64,000 nt of DNA from JANXVR01 sp034667405 (GTDB lineage: Bacteria > Actinomycetota > UBA4738 > HRBIN12): NCBI GenBank assembly GCA_034667405.1, contig JAXDJX010000024.1, forward strand, positions 1-64,000, written 5' to 3'. The translations under genes and the position numbers were made by a program. The notes beneath the pieces were generated by a model. It searched no databases, was not told where the DNA came from, and was given only the letters and a program-made list of their open reading frames with translations. Shown here piece after piece: positions 1 to 9,860 of the stretch (position 1 is the stretch's first letter; every line of letters begins with the position of its first letter).

Positions 1-1463
1 TCGATGAACCGGACGAACGCGCGCGCCGGGGAGCTGGTGGCACCCTCGGGCCAGGCGTCGCGGTCGTATTCGGCCCACGCCGTGCTGCCCGAGTCCACGT
101 GCACCCACGGAACGGCAGGATCGACGAACGTCTGGAGGAAGAGTCCGGCCATCATCGAGCTGTCCGTGTTGTGGTCGCCCACGTTCTTCACGTCGGCAAC
201 CGGCGAGTCGATGAGTTTGCGGTACGGCTGCCACAGCGGGATCTCCCAACCCGGATCCCCCGCCTTCGTCCCGGCGGCGACGAGTTCGGCAACCGCTTCA
301 CGATCGTTGCCCATGGCCGCCCACACCTCGACGCCCAATCCGGAACCATCGGTCAGCGTCGCGGAGTCCAGGAGCACGGAGGGTTTGCGTTCGCAGAGGT
401 AGGCGAGCGCGTCGGCGAGGAGCACGCGCCCCTCAGAGTCGGTGTCCAGCACCTGGGAGGTCTTGCCTCCACGATGACGGATCACATCACCCGGCCGGTA
501 TGACGCCGGGCCGGGGATGTTCTCGGCGAACGGGATTGCGGCGATAACGTTCTGCTTCACACCGAGCGCGGCCATGGTTCGCATGGTCGCCAACGCAGCC
601 GCGGCGCCCGCCATGTCCGAACGCATCCACACCATCTCGTCCGTGCTCTTGATGTTGAGGCCGCCAGAGTCGAACGTGATGCCCTTACCGGTCACCGCGA
701 TCGGCGTCGCGCCCGCGCGGCCACCCGCGTAGGTGAGCTCGACCATCCGTGGCTCGTTCACGCCGCCGCGGCCGACAGCCAGGATGCCGCCGAACCCGCC
801 CTTCTCCAAGGCCGCGCGGTTCCAGACCTTGCAGGTCAAGCCGAAAGTCTTCGCCATCTTCCGAGCTTGATCCGCCAAGTACTCCGGTGTGGCGACTGAG
901 GGTGGGGTGTCCGTGAGTTCGCGGGCCCAGTTCATCGCGCTGCCGATCTCCCGCCCGCGGTCGAGACCCTTACGAACAGCGCTCTTGTGTTCGGCATCGG
1001 TGTACACGGTCACGGTCTTCGTGCGGTTGGGCTCGGGTGCGGTCTTCAGCCAGTCGAACCGATGGGCGCCCATTAGGAATCCTTCGGCGAAGGCTGCCGC
1101 TTGTTCCGAACCCTGGCTGGGAAGGAGCGTGGCGACCGTGGCGAACGGACGGGCGCTGAGGCCGGCGCGCATGGCGGCCGCGCGTATCGCCCCGTCGGCG
1201 CCGGCGCCATCGGCCGGTCCGGTGCCCACCAGGAGCACGCTCTTGTCAGGCCCGGGGAGCATGAGCGTGGATCCGAGGTCTGCCCTGAAGCCGTGTCGAG
1301 CGGTGATGGCGGGGGAGGCGAGTTCTCCGAGACCCAGTGCCTTGGCGGCTCCTTCGGGCGCGACCGGGCCACGCTTCCCTCCGCTTGCTACGGGGATCAC
1401 CAGGAGGTCGGCGCGGATACCGGCGAGGTCGGACGTGGAGACGCGGAACGCGGGTTCGGACAT
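1..1463 (-). CDS. pepA: Leucyl aminopeptidase, M17 family (3' end cut by window edge)
   Basis: Cytosolic two-metal exopeptidase that removes N-terminal residues from peptides. 487 codons are visible from the ATG at 1463; the family is about 500 residues, so only the last few are missing. The C-terminal catalytic domain shows the metal ligands: K260 and D265 in GKGITFDSGG, D283 in RSDMAG, then D342, E344 and the catalytic R346 in DTDSEGRVLLADAL. The usual first residue of that signature is Asn; here it is Asp. No Shine-Dalgarno precedes the start, but CATCAT lies 6 bases upstream, suggesting a leaderless transcript. It is divergent from the peptide-transporter operon, which fits peptide use. 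Family assignment is secure; substrate range is unknown. Confidence 0.95.
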   Translation of the reverse strand, partial: MSEPAFRVSTSDLAGIRADLLVIPVASGGKRGPVAPEGAAKALGLGELASPAITARHGFRADLGSTLMLPGPDKSVLLVGTGPADGAGADGAIRAAAMRAGLSARPFATVATLLPSQGSEQAAAFAEGFLMGAHRFDWLKTAPEPNRTKTVTVYTDAEHKSAVRKGLDRGREIGSAMNWARELTDTPPSVATPEYLADQARKMAKTFGLTCKVWNRAALEKGGFGGILAVGRGGVNEPRMVELTYAGGRAGATPIAVTGKGITFDSGGLNIKSTDEMVWMRSDMAGAAAALATMRTMAALGVKQNVIAAIPFAENIPGPASYRPGDVIRHRGGKTSQVLDTDSEGRVLLADALAYLCERKPSVLLDSATLTDGSGLGVEVWAAMGNDREAVAELVAAGTKAGDPGWEIPLWQPYRKLIDSPVADVKNVGDHNTDSSMMAGLFLQTFVDPAVPWVHVDSGSTAWAEYDRDAWPEGATSSPARAFVRFI

Positions 1464-1469
1464 GGCGGG

Positions 1470-1475
1470 AATGAT
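1470..1475 (-). promoter_or_regulatory. Possible -10 hexamer of pepA (near match)
   Basis: CATCAT on the minus strand ends 6 bases before the ATG at 1463. It departs from TANNNT at the first base. No ribosome-binding site is present in the same space. Confidence 0.3.
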
Positions 1476-1559
1476 GCCATACCCCGGCCCGAACACCTTG
1501 CGGTCCGGAGCGTTTCGCGCCACGATGCGTCCGGTCAAGGGCTATCGGGGAGGCTGAGG

Positions 1560-3230
1560 ATGCGGAAGGTGCTCGTCGGCGCGGCCCTCGCGCTCGCGCT
1601 GGTGACGGCGGCGTGCGGAGGCGATGGCGGTTCAAGCTCCACCACGGGGGTTGGTGGATCCGGCGGTCCCGTCAAGGAGGGCGGAACCCTGCGAGTCGCC
1701 GCCTACGACGGCATCGACTCCATGAACCCATTCATCGGGGTGAACGACGACTCCTATGCCACCTACGAGCACATCTACCCCCAGCTGGTCCAGTACGACG
1801 CGAACCAGGACTTCGCGCCCGACTTCGCTACCAGTTGGAGTCACTCGAAGGACGGCACCACATGGACGTTCAAGACGCAACCGAATGCCCTGTGGTCCGA
1901 TGGCAAGCCGCTGACCGCGGCGGATGCCGCATTCACCATCAACACGATGATCAAGTTCCAGGACACGGTTACGGCAGGCTCGGCGGGGTCCATCGCGCGC
2001 ATGACCTCCGCGAAGGCCGTCGACGACACCACGCTCGACATCTCCTTCTCAGCCCCCGAGGCCGCCGTGCTCGGCAACGTCCAGCAGATCTCGATCCTGC
2101 CCGAGCACGTCTGGGCGCAGTATGCGGCAGGCGATGGCAAGGCGCTGAAGACGTTCGCCAACACCCCTTCGAACGATTCGCCGGTCGTCTCCGGCGGCCC
2201 GTTCATGGTCACGCAGTACGACGAGACCGGCACGACCATCTACGAGAAGAACCCCAACTGGTACGGCACCGCGCCGCATATCGACCGGATGGGCCTGGAG
2301 TACTTCTCCAACGAGGACGCCGAGGTGACGGCGCTGAAGACGAACCAGATCGACGCCATCGAGTCCGTTCCGCCGCCCTCGGTCAAGACGCTTCAAGACG
2401 CGAACATGACCGTGAAGATCGGCCCCTCGCTGACCTATCGCACGTTCATCATCAACTCGAGCCCCTATAAGAAGACCAACCTCGAACTCCAGGATCCGGA
2501 GGTCCGCAAGGCGTTCGAATACGCGATCGACCGGCAGAGCATCATCACGACCGCGTGGCTCAGCTACGCGCAAGCGGGGACGACCATCGTGCCGCCGGGC
2601 TCCGGTTCCTGGTTCGACTCCTCGATCCAGCCGCTGCCGTTCAGCATCGATCAGGCGAACACCATCCTGGACGGACTCAACTACATGCCCGGTGCCGACG
2701 GGATCCGCGTGGCGAACGGTCATCCGATGACGTATCAGGTGCTCTTCCCCGGAAGCGAACGCGGTGCCGGCGACCGAGCGTTCCAGATCATCCAGGCGGG
2801 GTTCCAGCAGATCGGTGTAAAGCTCATCCAGAAGCCCGTCACCGGCGCGTATTCGATCATGACGGCCCCCGACAACAAGTACGAGAACTGGGATCTGGCG
2901 ATGTGGAGCTGGACGCCGCCGATCGACCCGGACTTCATCCTGTCGGCGATGACGTGCCAGTCCCTGGGCAACTGGAGTGACAGTGGGTACTGCAAGCCCG
3001 CGTTCGACAAGCTCTACGCTCAGCAGGGCAAGGCGGTGGACGCAACCGACCGGCACGATCTGGTCAATCAGGCGCAGCAGATGGTGTTCGACGATCGTCC
3101 GTACATCGTCTTGAACTACAACGACACGATCAACGCCTGGAGCGGGAATTTCACCGGCTATGTCGAGTCCAGTCAGGGATTCTTCGGCGCCCTGACGAAG
3201 GCTAGCCTCATCGAAGTGCATCTGGCCTAG
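1560..3230 (+). CDS. ABC transporter substrate-binding lipoprotein, family 5 (DppA/OppA type)
   Basis: Extracytoplasmic receptor of a peptide/nickel-type ABC importer; 556 residues. The ATG at 1560 is preceded by GGGGAGG (1547-1553). Residues 1-19 form a lipoprotein signal ending in the lipobox VTAAC with C19 as the lipidated cysteine, then a Gly/Ser linker. The body is typical of SBP family 5: 'LRVAAYDGIDSMNPF' near the N-terminus, 'DPEVRKAFEYAID' mid-protein. It is first in an operon whose next gene overlaps by one base. Family 5 receptors bind peptides, but also nickel, opines, glycosides and other solutes, so the ligand is not assigned. The aminotransferase and sugar kinase downstream suggest an amino- or sugar-bearing ligand. 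Confidence 0.93.
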   Translation: MRKVLVGAALALALVTAACGGDGGSSSTTGVGGSGGPVKEGGTLRVAAYDGIDSMNPFIGVNDDSYATYEHIYPQLVQYDANQDFAPDFATSWSHSKDGTTWTFKTQPNALWSDGKPLTAADAAFTINTMIKFQDTVTAGSAGSIARMTSAKAVDDTTLDISFSAPEAAVLGNVQQISILPEHVWAQYAAGDGKALKTFANTPSNDSPVVSGGPFMVTQYDETGTTIYEKNPNWYGTAPHIDRMGLEYFSNEDAEVTALKTNQIDAIESVPPPSVKTLQDANMTVKIGPSLTYRTFIINSSPYKKTNLELQDPEVRKAFEYAIDRQSIITTAWLSYAQAGTTIVPPGSGSWFDSSIQPLPFSIDQANTILDGLNYMPGADGIRVANGHPMTYQVLFPGSERGAGDRAFQIIQAGFQQIGVKLIQKPVTGAYSIMTAPDNKYENWDLAMWSWTPPIDPDFILSAMTCQSLGNWSDSGYCKPAFDKLYAQQGKAVDATDRHDLVNQAQQMVFDDRPYIVLNYNDTINAWSGNFTGYVESSQGFFGALTKASLIEVHLA

Positions 3231-4204
3231 TGGCGGTTCGCGGCACCGACTACGTCCTGAAGCGCCTGTTCTTCGCGCTCATCACGGTCTTCGTGGCCGT
3301 CACGATCAACTTCGTCCTCTTCCGGATGCTCCCGGGCAGCGCGGTCGCGAACCTCGCGCGTGTGCCGCACGCGAGCCCGGCCCTGAAGGCCGAACTGACC
3401 CGCGAGTTCGGGTTGGACAAACCGATGTGGCAGCAGTACGTGATCTACCTGGGCCAGTTGGCCCACCTCCACATGGGCGTGTCGTGGGTCTCCGACAGCC
3501 ATCAGCCGGTGTGGCACTACCTCCGCGGGAAGCTCGCGAACACCATCCCGATGGCCGCCCTGGGAACGGCAGTCGCCATCGTCATCGGCATCGCCAGCGG
3601 CGTGCTCTCCGCGTGGCGACGAGGCTCGAAGAGCGATCACGTGAGCACCAACATCGCGATCGCGTTCTACGCGGTGCCGACCCAGTGGCTCGCGCTCATG
3701 TTGCTGATCCTCTTCGCAGGCGTCTTGCCCGCGAACGGGATGCACGATCCGTTCGCCGTGGGCGCGAGCGGGTGGGCGAGTTTCGTCGACACGATGAAAC
3801 ACATGATCCTGCCCTCCACGGCGTTCGCGCTCACCCTCTACGGCGAGTACACGCTCATCGTTCGTTCCTCGATGCTGGAGACGCTCGGGGAGGACTACGT
3901 GCTGACCGCCCGCGCTAAAGGGCTCTCATCGTGGGCGGTAGTTCGGACGCACGCCGCGCGCAACGCCATGCTGCCGACGACCACCCTCATCGCGCTCAGC
4001 CTGGGCTACATCGTGGCCGGCGCGATCCTCATCGAGACGGTCTTCACGTGGCCGGGGATCGGCCTCGCGACGTATCAAGCCGTGGTCAGCCAGGACTATC
4101 CGGTGCTCCAAGGAACGTTCTTGATCCTCACCATCTCCGTGGTGTTCTTCAACCTGCTGGCCGACCTCCTGTACTACAAGCTCGACCCCAGGATCAGCGC
4201 ATGA
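3230..4204 (+). CDS. ABC transporter permease, DppB/OppB type
   Basis: Inner-membrane permease of the same importer; 324 residues with about six hydrophobic helices. GTG start at 3230 shares one base with the TAG stop of the receptor gene. N-terminal 'VLKRLFFALITVFVAVTINFVLFRMLPG' type segment is characteristic of DppB. The EAA loop that docks the ATPase is visible as 'YVLTARAKGLSSWAVVR' about two thirds along. Ends with TGA overlapping the next ATG (ATGA). Confidence 0.94.
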   Translation: MAVRGTDYVLKRLFFALITVFVAVTINFVLFRMLPGSAVANLARVPHASPALKAELTREFGLDKPMWQQYVIYLGQLAHLHMGVSWVSDSHQPVWHYLRGKLANTIPMAALGTAVAIVIGIASGVLSAWRRGSKSDHVSTNIAIAFYAVPTQWLALMLLILFAGVLPANGMHDPFAVGASGWASFVDTMKHMILPSTAFALTLYGEYTLIVRSSMLETLGEDYVLTARAKGLSSWAVVRTHAARNAMLPTTTLIALSLGYIVAGAILIETVFTWPGIGLATYQAVVSQDYPVLQGTFLILTISVVFFNLLADLLYYKLDPRISA

Positions 4205-5145
4205 AGATCACCGCCGAACCGGGCGTGGTTCCCGACCTGGATCGTCCGCGCGGGCGCGGCGGCCTGCTGTGGGACACGATCCGCCGGCAGAAGGCGGCCT
4301 CCGTCGGCGCGGCGATCATCTTCACGTTCCTCATCCTGGCGGTGTTCGCCCCGCTGCTGGCCCCGTCGGGTCCTCGAACGCAAGTCGGGCCCGTGTACGG
4401 ACCGCTGTCCGCGCAGCACTGGCTGGGTCTGGACGACGGCGGTATCGACATGGTCTCGCTGCTCTTCTACGGCGCGCGGATCTCGATGATCGTCGGTGCC
4501 GCCGCGGCGCTCGTCGCGACCGTGATCGGTGGACTCATCGGGATCACGGCGGGATACGTGGGCGGACGCGTCGACGGATTCCTGATGCGCGTGACCGACT
4601 ACTTCCTGGTCATCCCCGATCTGGTCCTGATGATCGTCATCGCCGCGATCTGGGGTCCGGCGCTCACGCACATCATCCTGGTGATCGGACTCCTGCTCTG
4701 GACGTCGACGGCGCGGATCGTGCGCGCCCAGGTCATGAGCGTGCGCGAGCGCGTGTACGTGAAGCGGGCGCGCTCGCTCGGATGCAGTCACCTTCGGATC
4801 GTGTTCCGCCATGTGCTGCCGCAGATCGCGCCGCTGCTCATCGCGAACGTCGTGCTGACCGTCGCCGTGGCCATCTTCGACGAGACCGCTCTGGCCTTCC
4901 TGGGTCTCTCCGATCCGACGGCGATCAGCTGGGGGACGATCATCGAACACGGCTTCCTTCGGCAGGCGGTGAGCTACGGCGCGTGGTGGGCCATCGTGCC
5001 GCCCGGGATCTGCGTCGCCCTCCTCATCATGGGCTGTTACCTGTTCGGCCAGGCCATCGAGGACGCGCTGAACCCCAGGCTCAAGGTGGCTCACCTGTCC
5101 ATCAAGGGGTTCAAGGTGCGCCCCGCCGACGGCGGCAAGCCGTGA
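4201..5145 (+). CDS. ABC transporter permease, DppC/OppC type
   Basis: Second permease subunit, 314 residues, pairing with the preceding DppB-type protein. The ATG at 4201 overlaps the upstream stop by four bases. A cytoplasmic N-terminal tail of about 35 residues precedes the first helix, as usual for DppC. The EAA loop 'YVKRARSLGCSHLRIVFRH' is present. Its last bases overlap the GTG of the first ATPase gene (GTGA). Longer upstream extensions of the reading frame overlap the dppB-type gene and are not credible. Confidence 0.94.
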   Translation: MKITAEPGVVPDLDRPRGRGGLLWDTIRRQKAASVGAAIIFTFLILAVFAPLLAPSGPRTQVGPVYGPLSAQHWLGLDDGGIDMVSLLFYGARISMIVGAAAALVATVIGGLIGITAGYVGGRVDGFLMRVTDYFLVIPDLVLMIVIAAIWGPALTHIILVIGLLLWTSTARIVRAQVMSVRERVYVKRARSLGCSHLRIVFRHVLPQIAPLLIANVVLTVAVAIFDETALAFLGLSDPTAISWGTIIEHGFLRQAVSYGAWWAIVPPGICVALLIMGCYLFGQAIEDALNPRLKVAHLSIKGFKVRPADGGKP

Positions 5146-6122
5146 CCGCGTTACTCGAGGTCGAGGACCTTCACGTCTGGTTCGAGCTGCCGCACCGGGG
5201 CGAACTCCACGCGGTGCAAGGGGTGAGCTTCTCGTTGGATCCCGGCGAGCGAATGGGATTGGTCGGCGAATCCGGGTGCGGCAAGACCACGTCGATCCTG
5301 GCGCTGATGGGGCTGCTTCCACCCAACGCCTCGGTCCAGGGCCGGGTCCGCATCGACGGCGTCGACATCATGGCCGGCGGCGAGGAGTCGATCCGCCCAC
5401 ACCGCTGGCGTGAGGTCGCGATGGTCTTCCAGGGAGCGATGAACGCGCTGAATCCGGTCCAGCGCGTCGGCACCCAGATCATCGAACCTATGGAGCTGCA
5501 CGGGTTCGCCAGCGGTGACGCTGCTGTTCGCCGTACCGGCGAGCTGCTGGAGTTGGTCGGGATCCCGGCCGCCGCCGCCGACCGCTACCCCCACGAGTTC
5601 AGCGGCGGCATGCGCCAACGGGCCGCGATCGCCATGGCATTGGCCTGCGAACCGAAGATCCTTTTGGCCGACGAGCCGACCACGGCACTCGATGTCATGG
5701 TGCAAGCCCAGATCCTGGAACTCCTCAAGAGCCTGAGCGCCGAACTCGGGCTGGCGCTGGTGCTGGTGACCCACGATCTGCCCGTTGTCGCCCAGGTCTG
5801 TCAGCGCGCAGCGGTGATGTACGCCGGCCGGATCGCGGAGGCCGGACCCATCGACGTCCTCTTCCACGAACCGCGCCATCCTTACACCCGGCTCCTCTTC
5901 GCCGCGACGCCCGACCTCTACGGCGACCAACAGGTCGTGTCGATCCCCGGCGCCCCACCGCGACTGGACCAAGAGATGGTCGGATGTCCGTTCCGCGATC
6001 GCTGCGATGTGGTGATGGACGTGTGCGCCACGGTAGATCCGGCGCTGGTCGACGTCGGTGTAGACGCCGGTCCATCACACCTGGCCGCCTGTCATCGCAA
6101 CGACGTGGTGAGCTCCGTATGA
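5142..6122 (+). CDS. ABC transporter ATP-binding protein, DppD/OppD type
   Basis: ATPase subunit, 326 residues. Walker A GESGCGKTT at residues 42-50; signature 'EFSGGMRQRAAIA'; Walker B 'ILLADEPTTALD'; H-loop 'VLVTHDLPVV'. The C-terminal oligopeptide/dipeptide extension is present with its cysteine cluster 'CPFRDRCDVVMDVC'. GTG start overlaps the previous stop (GTGA), so translation is coupled. Forms a heterodimer with the next gene product. Confidence 0.95.
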   Translation: MTALLEVEDLHVWFELPHRGELHAVQGVSFSLDPGERMGLVGESGCGKTTSILALMGLLPPNASVQGRVRIDGVDIMAGGEESIRPHRWREVAMVFQGAMNALNPVQRVGTQIIEPMELHGFASGDAAVRRTGELLELVGIPAAAADRYPHEFSGGMRQRAAIAMALACEPKILLADEPTTALDVMVQAQILELLKSLSAELGLALVLVTHDLPVVAQVCQRAAVMYAGRIAEAGPIDVLFHEPRHPYTRLLFAATPDLYGDQQVVSIPGAPPRLDQEMVGCPFRDRCDVVMDVCATVDPALVDVGVDAGPSHLAACHRNDVVSSV

Positions 6123-7126
6123 ACGAACCGCCCCTCCTTCAGGTCCGTGACCTGGTGACGACGTTCCCGCTCCGTCGTGGCTTCACCGGCGCCATCCTTC
6201 GTCAGCCTCGGGAGGCCGTGCACGCGGTGGACGGCGTCTCGCTCAGCGTGGCGAAAGGAGAGATGGTTGCGCTCGTTGGTGAGTCCGGATGCGGCAAGAC
6301 CACCACCGCGCAGACCATCATGCGGCAGGTGGATGCGACGTCGGGCTCGGTCGTGTTCGAGGGGCGGGACATCACCGCGTTGGACGCCGGCGAGATGCGG
6401 CCGCTACGACGGCGGATGCAGATGATCTATCAGGACCCCTACGAGTCGCTGGACCCGCGGTTCCGCGTTCGCGATGCGGTGATCGAGCCACTTGTCGTCC
6501 ACGGCCTCGCAGGCTCGAAGAAGGAACGCGAGACGAAGCTCATCGACGCGATGAGCCGCGCCGGCCTGACCCCGCCCGAGCTCTACCTGGACCGCTACCC
6601 CCATGAGTTGTCGGGCGGCCAACGCCAACGCGTAGCCATCGCCGCGAGTCTGGTCCTGGAGCCGAACCTACTCGTCGCCGACGAACCCGTGTCGATGCTG
6701 GATGTCTCTGTCCGCGCCGGCGTGCTGACCCTCCTCGACGGATTGCGCTCGCGTGGCGACATGGGAATCCTGATGATCACCCACGACCTCTCGACCGCCG
6801 CTCATTTCGCCGACCGCATCATCGTCATGTATCTGGGGCGGATCGTGGAGGAGGGCCCGGCCCGCCAGGTCGTCCGGAACCCCCAACATCCGTACACTCG
6901 TGCGCTGTTGAGTGTGGTGCCCCGGCGCGACCCGCGTGAACAGGTCACGCCGCAGATCCTGGTGGGGGAGACGCCGAACCCGGTGAATATCCCGTCCGGG
7001 TGCCGGTTCCAGCCCCGGTGCCCAGTGGCAGAGGACCGTTGCAGAACGATCGACCCCGCACTGGCGGACGCGGGACCGGATCACCGAGCGGCCTGTGTGT
7101 TGGTCGGAGAAGGAGCCACTCGATGA
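6119..7126 (+). CDS. ABC transporter ATP-binding protein, DppF/OppF type
   Basis: Second ATPase subunit, 335 residues. Walker A GESGCGKTT; Q-loop 'MIYQDPYESLDPR'; signature 'ELSGGQRQRVAIA'; Walker B 'LLVADEPVSMLD'; C-terminal cysteine cluster 'CRFQPRCPVAEDRC'. The 'YQDPYESLDPR' Q-loop and 'SGGQRQR' are typical of the F subunit. ATG at 6119 lies in an ATGA overlap with the preceding gene, and its own stop overlaps the aminotransferase start in the same way. Confidence 0.95.
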   Translation: MNEPPLLQVRDLVTTFPLRRGFTGAILRQPREAVHAVDGVSLSVAKGEMVALVGESGCGKTTTAQTIMRQVDATSGSVVFEGRDITALDAGEMRPLRRRMQMIYQDPYESLDPRFRVRDAVIEPLVVHGLAGSKKERETKLIDAMSRAGLTPPELYLDRYPHELSGGQRQRVAIAASLVLEPNLLVADEPVSMLDVSVRAGVLTLLDGLRSRGDMGILMITHDLSTAAHFADRIIVMYLGRIVEEGPARQVVRNPQHPYTRALLSVVPRRDPREQVTPQILVGETPNPVNIPSGCRFQPRCPVAEDRCRTIDPALADAGPDHRAACVLVGEGATR

Positions 7127-8436
7127 GCGAAGACTCGAAGTCGGCGGCACTGCTCGCTCAGGCGATGGAGGTCATGCCCGGCGGAGTGGGATCCAGTGCG
7201 CGGGGCGTTCGCGCGGGATGGGATCCGTATCCGCCGTTCATCGCCCACGGGACCGGTTCGCACATCGCCGACGTCGACGGCAACGAGTACGTGGACTACC
7301 TGATGGGATTGGGCCCGTTGGTGTTGGGTCACCGCCCGCCGGAGGTAACCGCCGCCGTGGTCGAGGCGATCAAGACCTACGGCACCGTGTTCGGCCTGCC
7401 GTACGAGTTGGAGGCCGAGGCAGCGCGCAAGGTTGTCGACGCGGTCCCGAGCGTCGACATGGTTCGATTCTCGAACTCCGGGTCCGAGGCGGTGGGAACC
7501 GCCGTCCGCCTGGCGCGCGCGGTGACGGGCCGCCGACTGGTCGTCCGATTCGAGGGGCACTATCACGGGTGGCTCGACACGGTGTACTGGTCCAACCATC
7601 CGGACCCCTCGGTCGCGGGCCCGCCCGAGCGGCCGGTCACGGTTCCCGCCGGGAAGGGGCTCCTCCCGGAGGTCGCGGACTCGCTCGTCGTCCTCACCTG
7701 GAACGATCCGGAGTCCTTCACCGCGGTGATGGATCAAATCGGCGACCAGGTCGCCGCCGTCATCACCGAACCCGCTGTGCTCAATACCGGCTGCATCCTC
7801 CCCGAACCGGGCTGGCTGGAGCTACTCCGCGCGAAGACCACCGAGCACGGCGCTCTCCTCATCTTCGACGAGGTGATCACCGGGTTCCGGTTCGCGCGTG
7901 GCGGTGGGCAGGAGTTCTTCGGTGTCATGCCCGACATCACGACGATGGCGAAGGGTCTGGGCGGCGGGTTCCCCGTGGCCGCGATCGGTGGCACGCGCGC
8001 GGTCATGGAAGCCATCGGGGACGGCCGCTACTCGCACTCAGGCACGTACAACTCGAACGTCATCCAGACGGCGGCGGTCGCGGCGACCATGGACATCCTC
8101 ACACCCGAGCGGTACGTGACTGCTCGCGCGATCGGCACACGGTTGATGGACGGCATCACGTCCCTGCTGGCTTCCAAGAGCGTGACCGGCCACGTCGTCG
8201 GGCTCGGCACCGTCTTCCAGGTCTGGATGGGCACCGACGAACCCATCCGCAACTGGCGCGACGCGTCCCGCCTTGCCGACGAGGCCCTTTTCACCCGGTG
8301 GTGGCGGGCGATGATGGAGCGTGGGGTACTGTTCCACCCCGAGCAGTTCGAGAACCTCTTCGTCTCCATGGCCCACACGGACGCCGACGTCGACCGAACG
8401 CTCGAAGCGGCCGAGGGAGCACTGGCCTCCCTGTGA
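7123..8436 (+). CDS. Class III aminotransferase, glutamate-1-semialdehyde 2,1-aminomutase-like
   Basis: PLP-dependent enzyme of 437 residues. The PLP lysine is K277 in TTMAKGLGGGFP and the pyridine-nitrogen aspartate is D249 in LLIFDEVITGFR; 'SNSGSEAVGTAVRLAR' is the phosphate-binding region. These match the HemL-like branch of class III enzymes. The position inside a transporter operon, starting at an ATGA overlap and followed by a sugar kinase, argues against a haem role. It favours transamination of an imported amino compound or of a keto intermediate. No other haem genes are nearby. Exact substrate unknown. Confidence 0.85.
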   Translation: MSEDSKSAALLAQAMEVMPGGVGSSARGVRAGWDPYPPFIAHGTGSHIADVDGNEYVDYLMGLGPLVLGHRPPEVTAAVVEAIKTYGTVFGLPYELEAEAARKVVDAVPSVDMVRFSNSGSEAVGTAVRLARAVTGRRLVVRFEGHYHGWLDTVYWSNHPDPSVAGPPERPVTVPAGKGLLPEVADSLVVLTWNDPESFTAVMDQIGDQVAAVITEPAVLNTGCILPEPGWLELLRAKTTEHGALLIFDEVITGFRFARGGGQEFFGVMPDITTMAKGLGGGFPVAAIGGTRAVMEAIGDGRYSHSGTYNSNVIQTAAVAATMDILTPERYVTARAIGTRLMDGITSLLASKSVTGHVVGLGTVFQVWMGTDEPIRNWRDASRLADEALFTRWWRAMMERGVLFHPEQFENLFVSMAHTDADVDRTLEAAEGALASL

Positions 8437-9860
8437 ACGACGGCGTCTTCGTCGGCCTCGACCTCGGCACGTCCAGCCTCAAAGGCGCCGTGGTCGGCGC
8501 GGACGGCGCGTGGCTTGCGTCGGCAAGCGCCGCGTATCCGACCGACCGTCCCGAGCCCGGCCGAGCGGAGCAGGACCCCGCCGACTGGTGGCGAGCGGTT
8601 CGCCACGTGGTTGTCGCCCTGCGCGCAGAGGTGTCGGCAGACCGCTGGGACGGGATCGGGTTGTCGGGGATGGTTCCGACGTTGGTCACGGCGGGCTCGG
8701 ACGGCGAACCGGTGGGCCCGGCGATCACCTGGGAAGACGACAGAGCCGAAGCCCAGGGCCAGCGGTTCCGCGAGGACGCCGGTCCCAACGAGCTGTATAC
8801 GCGGACCGGGCAGTGGGTCGATGGAAGGTACCTCCTCCCCATGTTCCGGTGGCTGGAAGAACATGACGCCGCGAGGGCGGGTGCCACGAGCCGGCTTCGC
8901 TCGGCGAAGGACGAGATCTTCCGCCGGCTCACCGGTGAGGAAGCGACGGACCCCAGCACAGCAACAGGTTTCGGCTGCTACGAGCTGTCGGGCGAGTGGG
9001 ATGGCGACGCGGCCGGGGACGTGTTGGCGAAGCTGCCCGAGATCCGTCCGTCATCCTTCTCCGCAGATCTCCTTCCGCCGGAGGCCGCGACGCTCGGACT
9101 GCCCGCAGGACTACCGGTCGTGCTCGGGGCGGCCGACTCCGTCGCAGGTGCGTTCGGGATGGGGGCCTCGAACCCCGGCGATCGGGCGTCGCTGTGGGGA
9201 ACGAGCACCGTGCTGCTGGGGATCGCGGCGGAGCCCACGCCCGACCCCGACCATCGGTATCTCATCACGCCGCTCGCGAGCGGCGACGGTTGGGGCCTGG
9301 AGATGGACCTCGTCAGCACGGGGAGTGCGTTCGCGTGGCTGTCCGGATTGTTCGGCTGGAAACGTGAGGAAGAATTGATGGAGGCGGCGTCGCGCTCGGT
9401 TCCCGGCGCGAACGGGCTCACCTTCCTCCCCTACGTCGGGTTCGGCGAACAGGGCGCGCTGTGGGATCCGGCGCTCCGGGGCACCCTCCACGGTCTGACC
9501 ACGCAACACTCCCGCGGTGACATCGCCCGCGCGTTGATCGAGGGCATCCTGATCGAGTTCCGGCGGTGCGCGGCGGTGTTGGGCGCGGCCGGCGAGATCG
9601 TCGTCTCCGGCGGACCGTCCGCGTCGCCGTTCTTCTGCGGGTTGCTCGCGAGCGCGGTCGGCGCGACGTGCGCGGCCTCACCGCTCGGTTCCTACGCCTC
9701 GGCCTACGGCGCCGGCATGCTCGCTCGAACCGCGGCCGGAGCAGCCGACGCCGACGTCACCGCACGACCGCAGGTCGTGCGCACCGAACCCGGCGACGTC
9801 GAGATCTGGAACGAGCTGGCCGAACGACACGACGCGCTCCTCGCGGCAGTGTGGGGCTAG
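8433..9860 (+). CDS. FGGY-family carbohydrate kinase (xylulokinase-like)
   Basis: Phosphorylates a sugar or polyol with ATP; 475 residues. The GTG at 8433 overlaps the aminotransferase stop (GTGA). Two actin-like domains: the first opens with GLDLGTSSLKG at residues 8-18; the second shows 'WGTSTVLLG' and the C-terminal nucleotide motif 'VVSGGPSASPFF'. The spacing resembles xylulokinases. Coupling to an aminotransferase and a peptide-type importer suggests a sequence of import, deamination or transamination, then phosphorylation, but the substrate cannot be read from the sequence. Confidence 0.85.
   Translation: MNDGVFVGLDLGTSSLKGAVVGADGAWLASASAAYPTDRPEPGRAEQDPADWWRAVRHVVVALRAEVSADRWDGIGLSGMVPTLVTAGSDGEPVGPAITWEDDRAEAQGQRFREDAGPNELYTRTGQWVDGRYLLPMFRWLEEHDAARAGATSRLRSAKDEIFRRLTGEEATDPSTATGFGCYELSGEWDGDAAGDVLAKLPEIRPSSFSADLLPPEAATLGLPAGLPVVLGAADSVAGAFGMGASNPGDRASLWGTSTVLLGIAAEPTPDPDHRYLITPLASGDGWGLEMDLVSTGSAFAWLSGLFGWKREEELMEAASRSVPGANGLTFLPYVGFGEQGALWDPALRGTLHGLTTQHSRGDIARALIEGILIEFRRCAAVLGAAGEIVVSGGPSASPFFCGLLASAVGATCAASPLGSYASAYGAGMLARTAAGAADADVTARPQVVRTEPGDVEIWNELAERHDALLAAVWG

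Noticed and set aside
2049..3221. Long open frame of 390 codons on the minus strand opposite the substrate-binding protein gene
   Set aside because: High GC suppresses stop codons; the predicted protein is Arg/Val/Asp-rich with no recognisable motif, and the plus-strand gene is unmistakable.
7123..8436. Haem-biosynthetic HemL
   Set aside because: The fold matches, but the gene is embedded in a transporter-kinase operon with no haem genes, so a catabolic aminotransferase is more likely.
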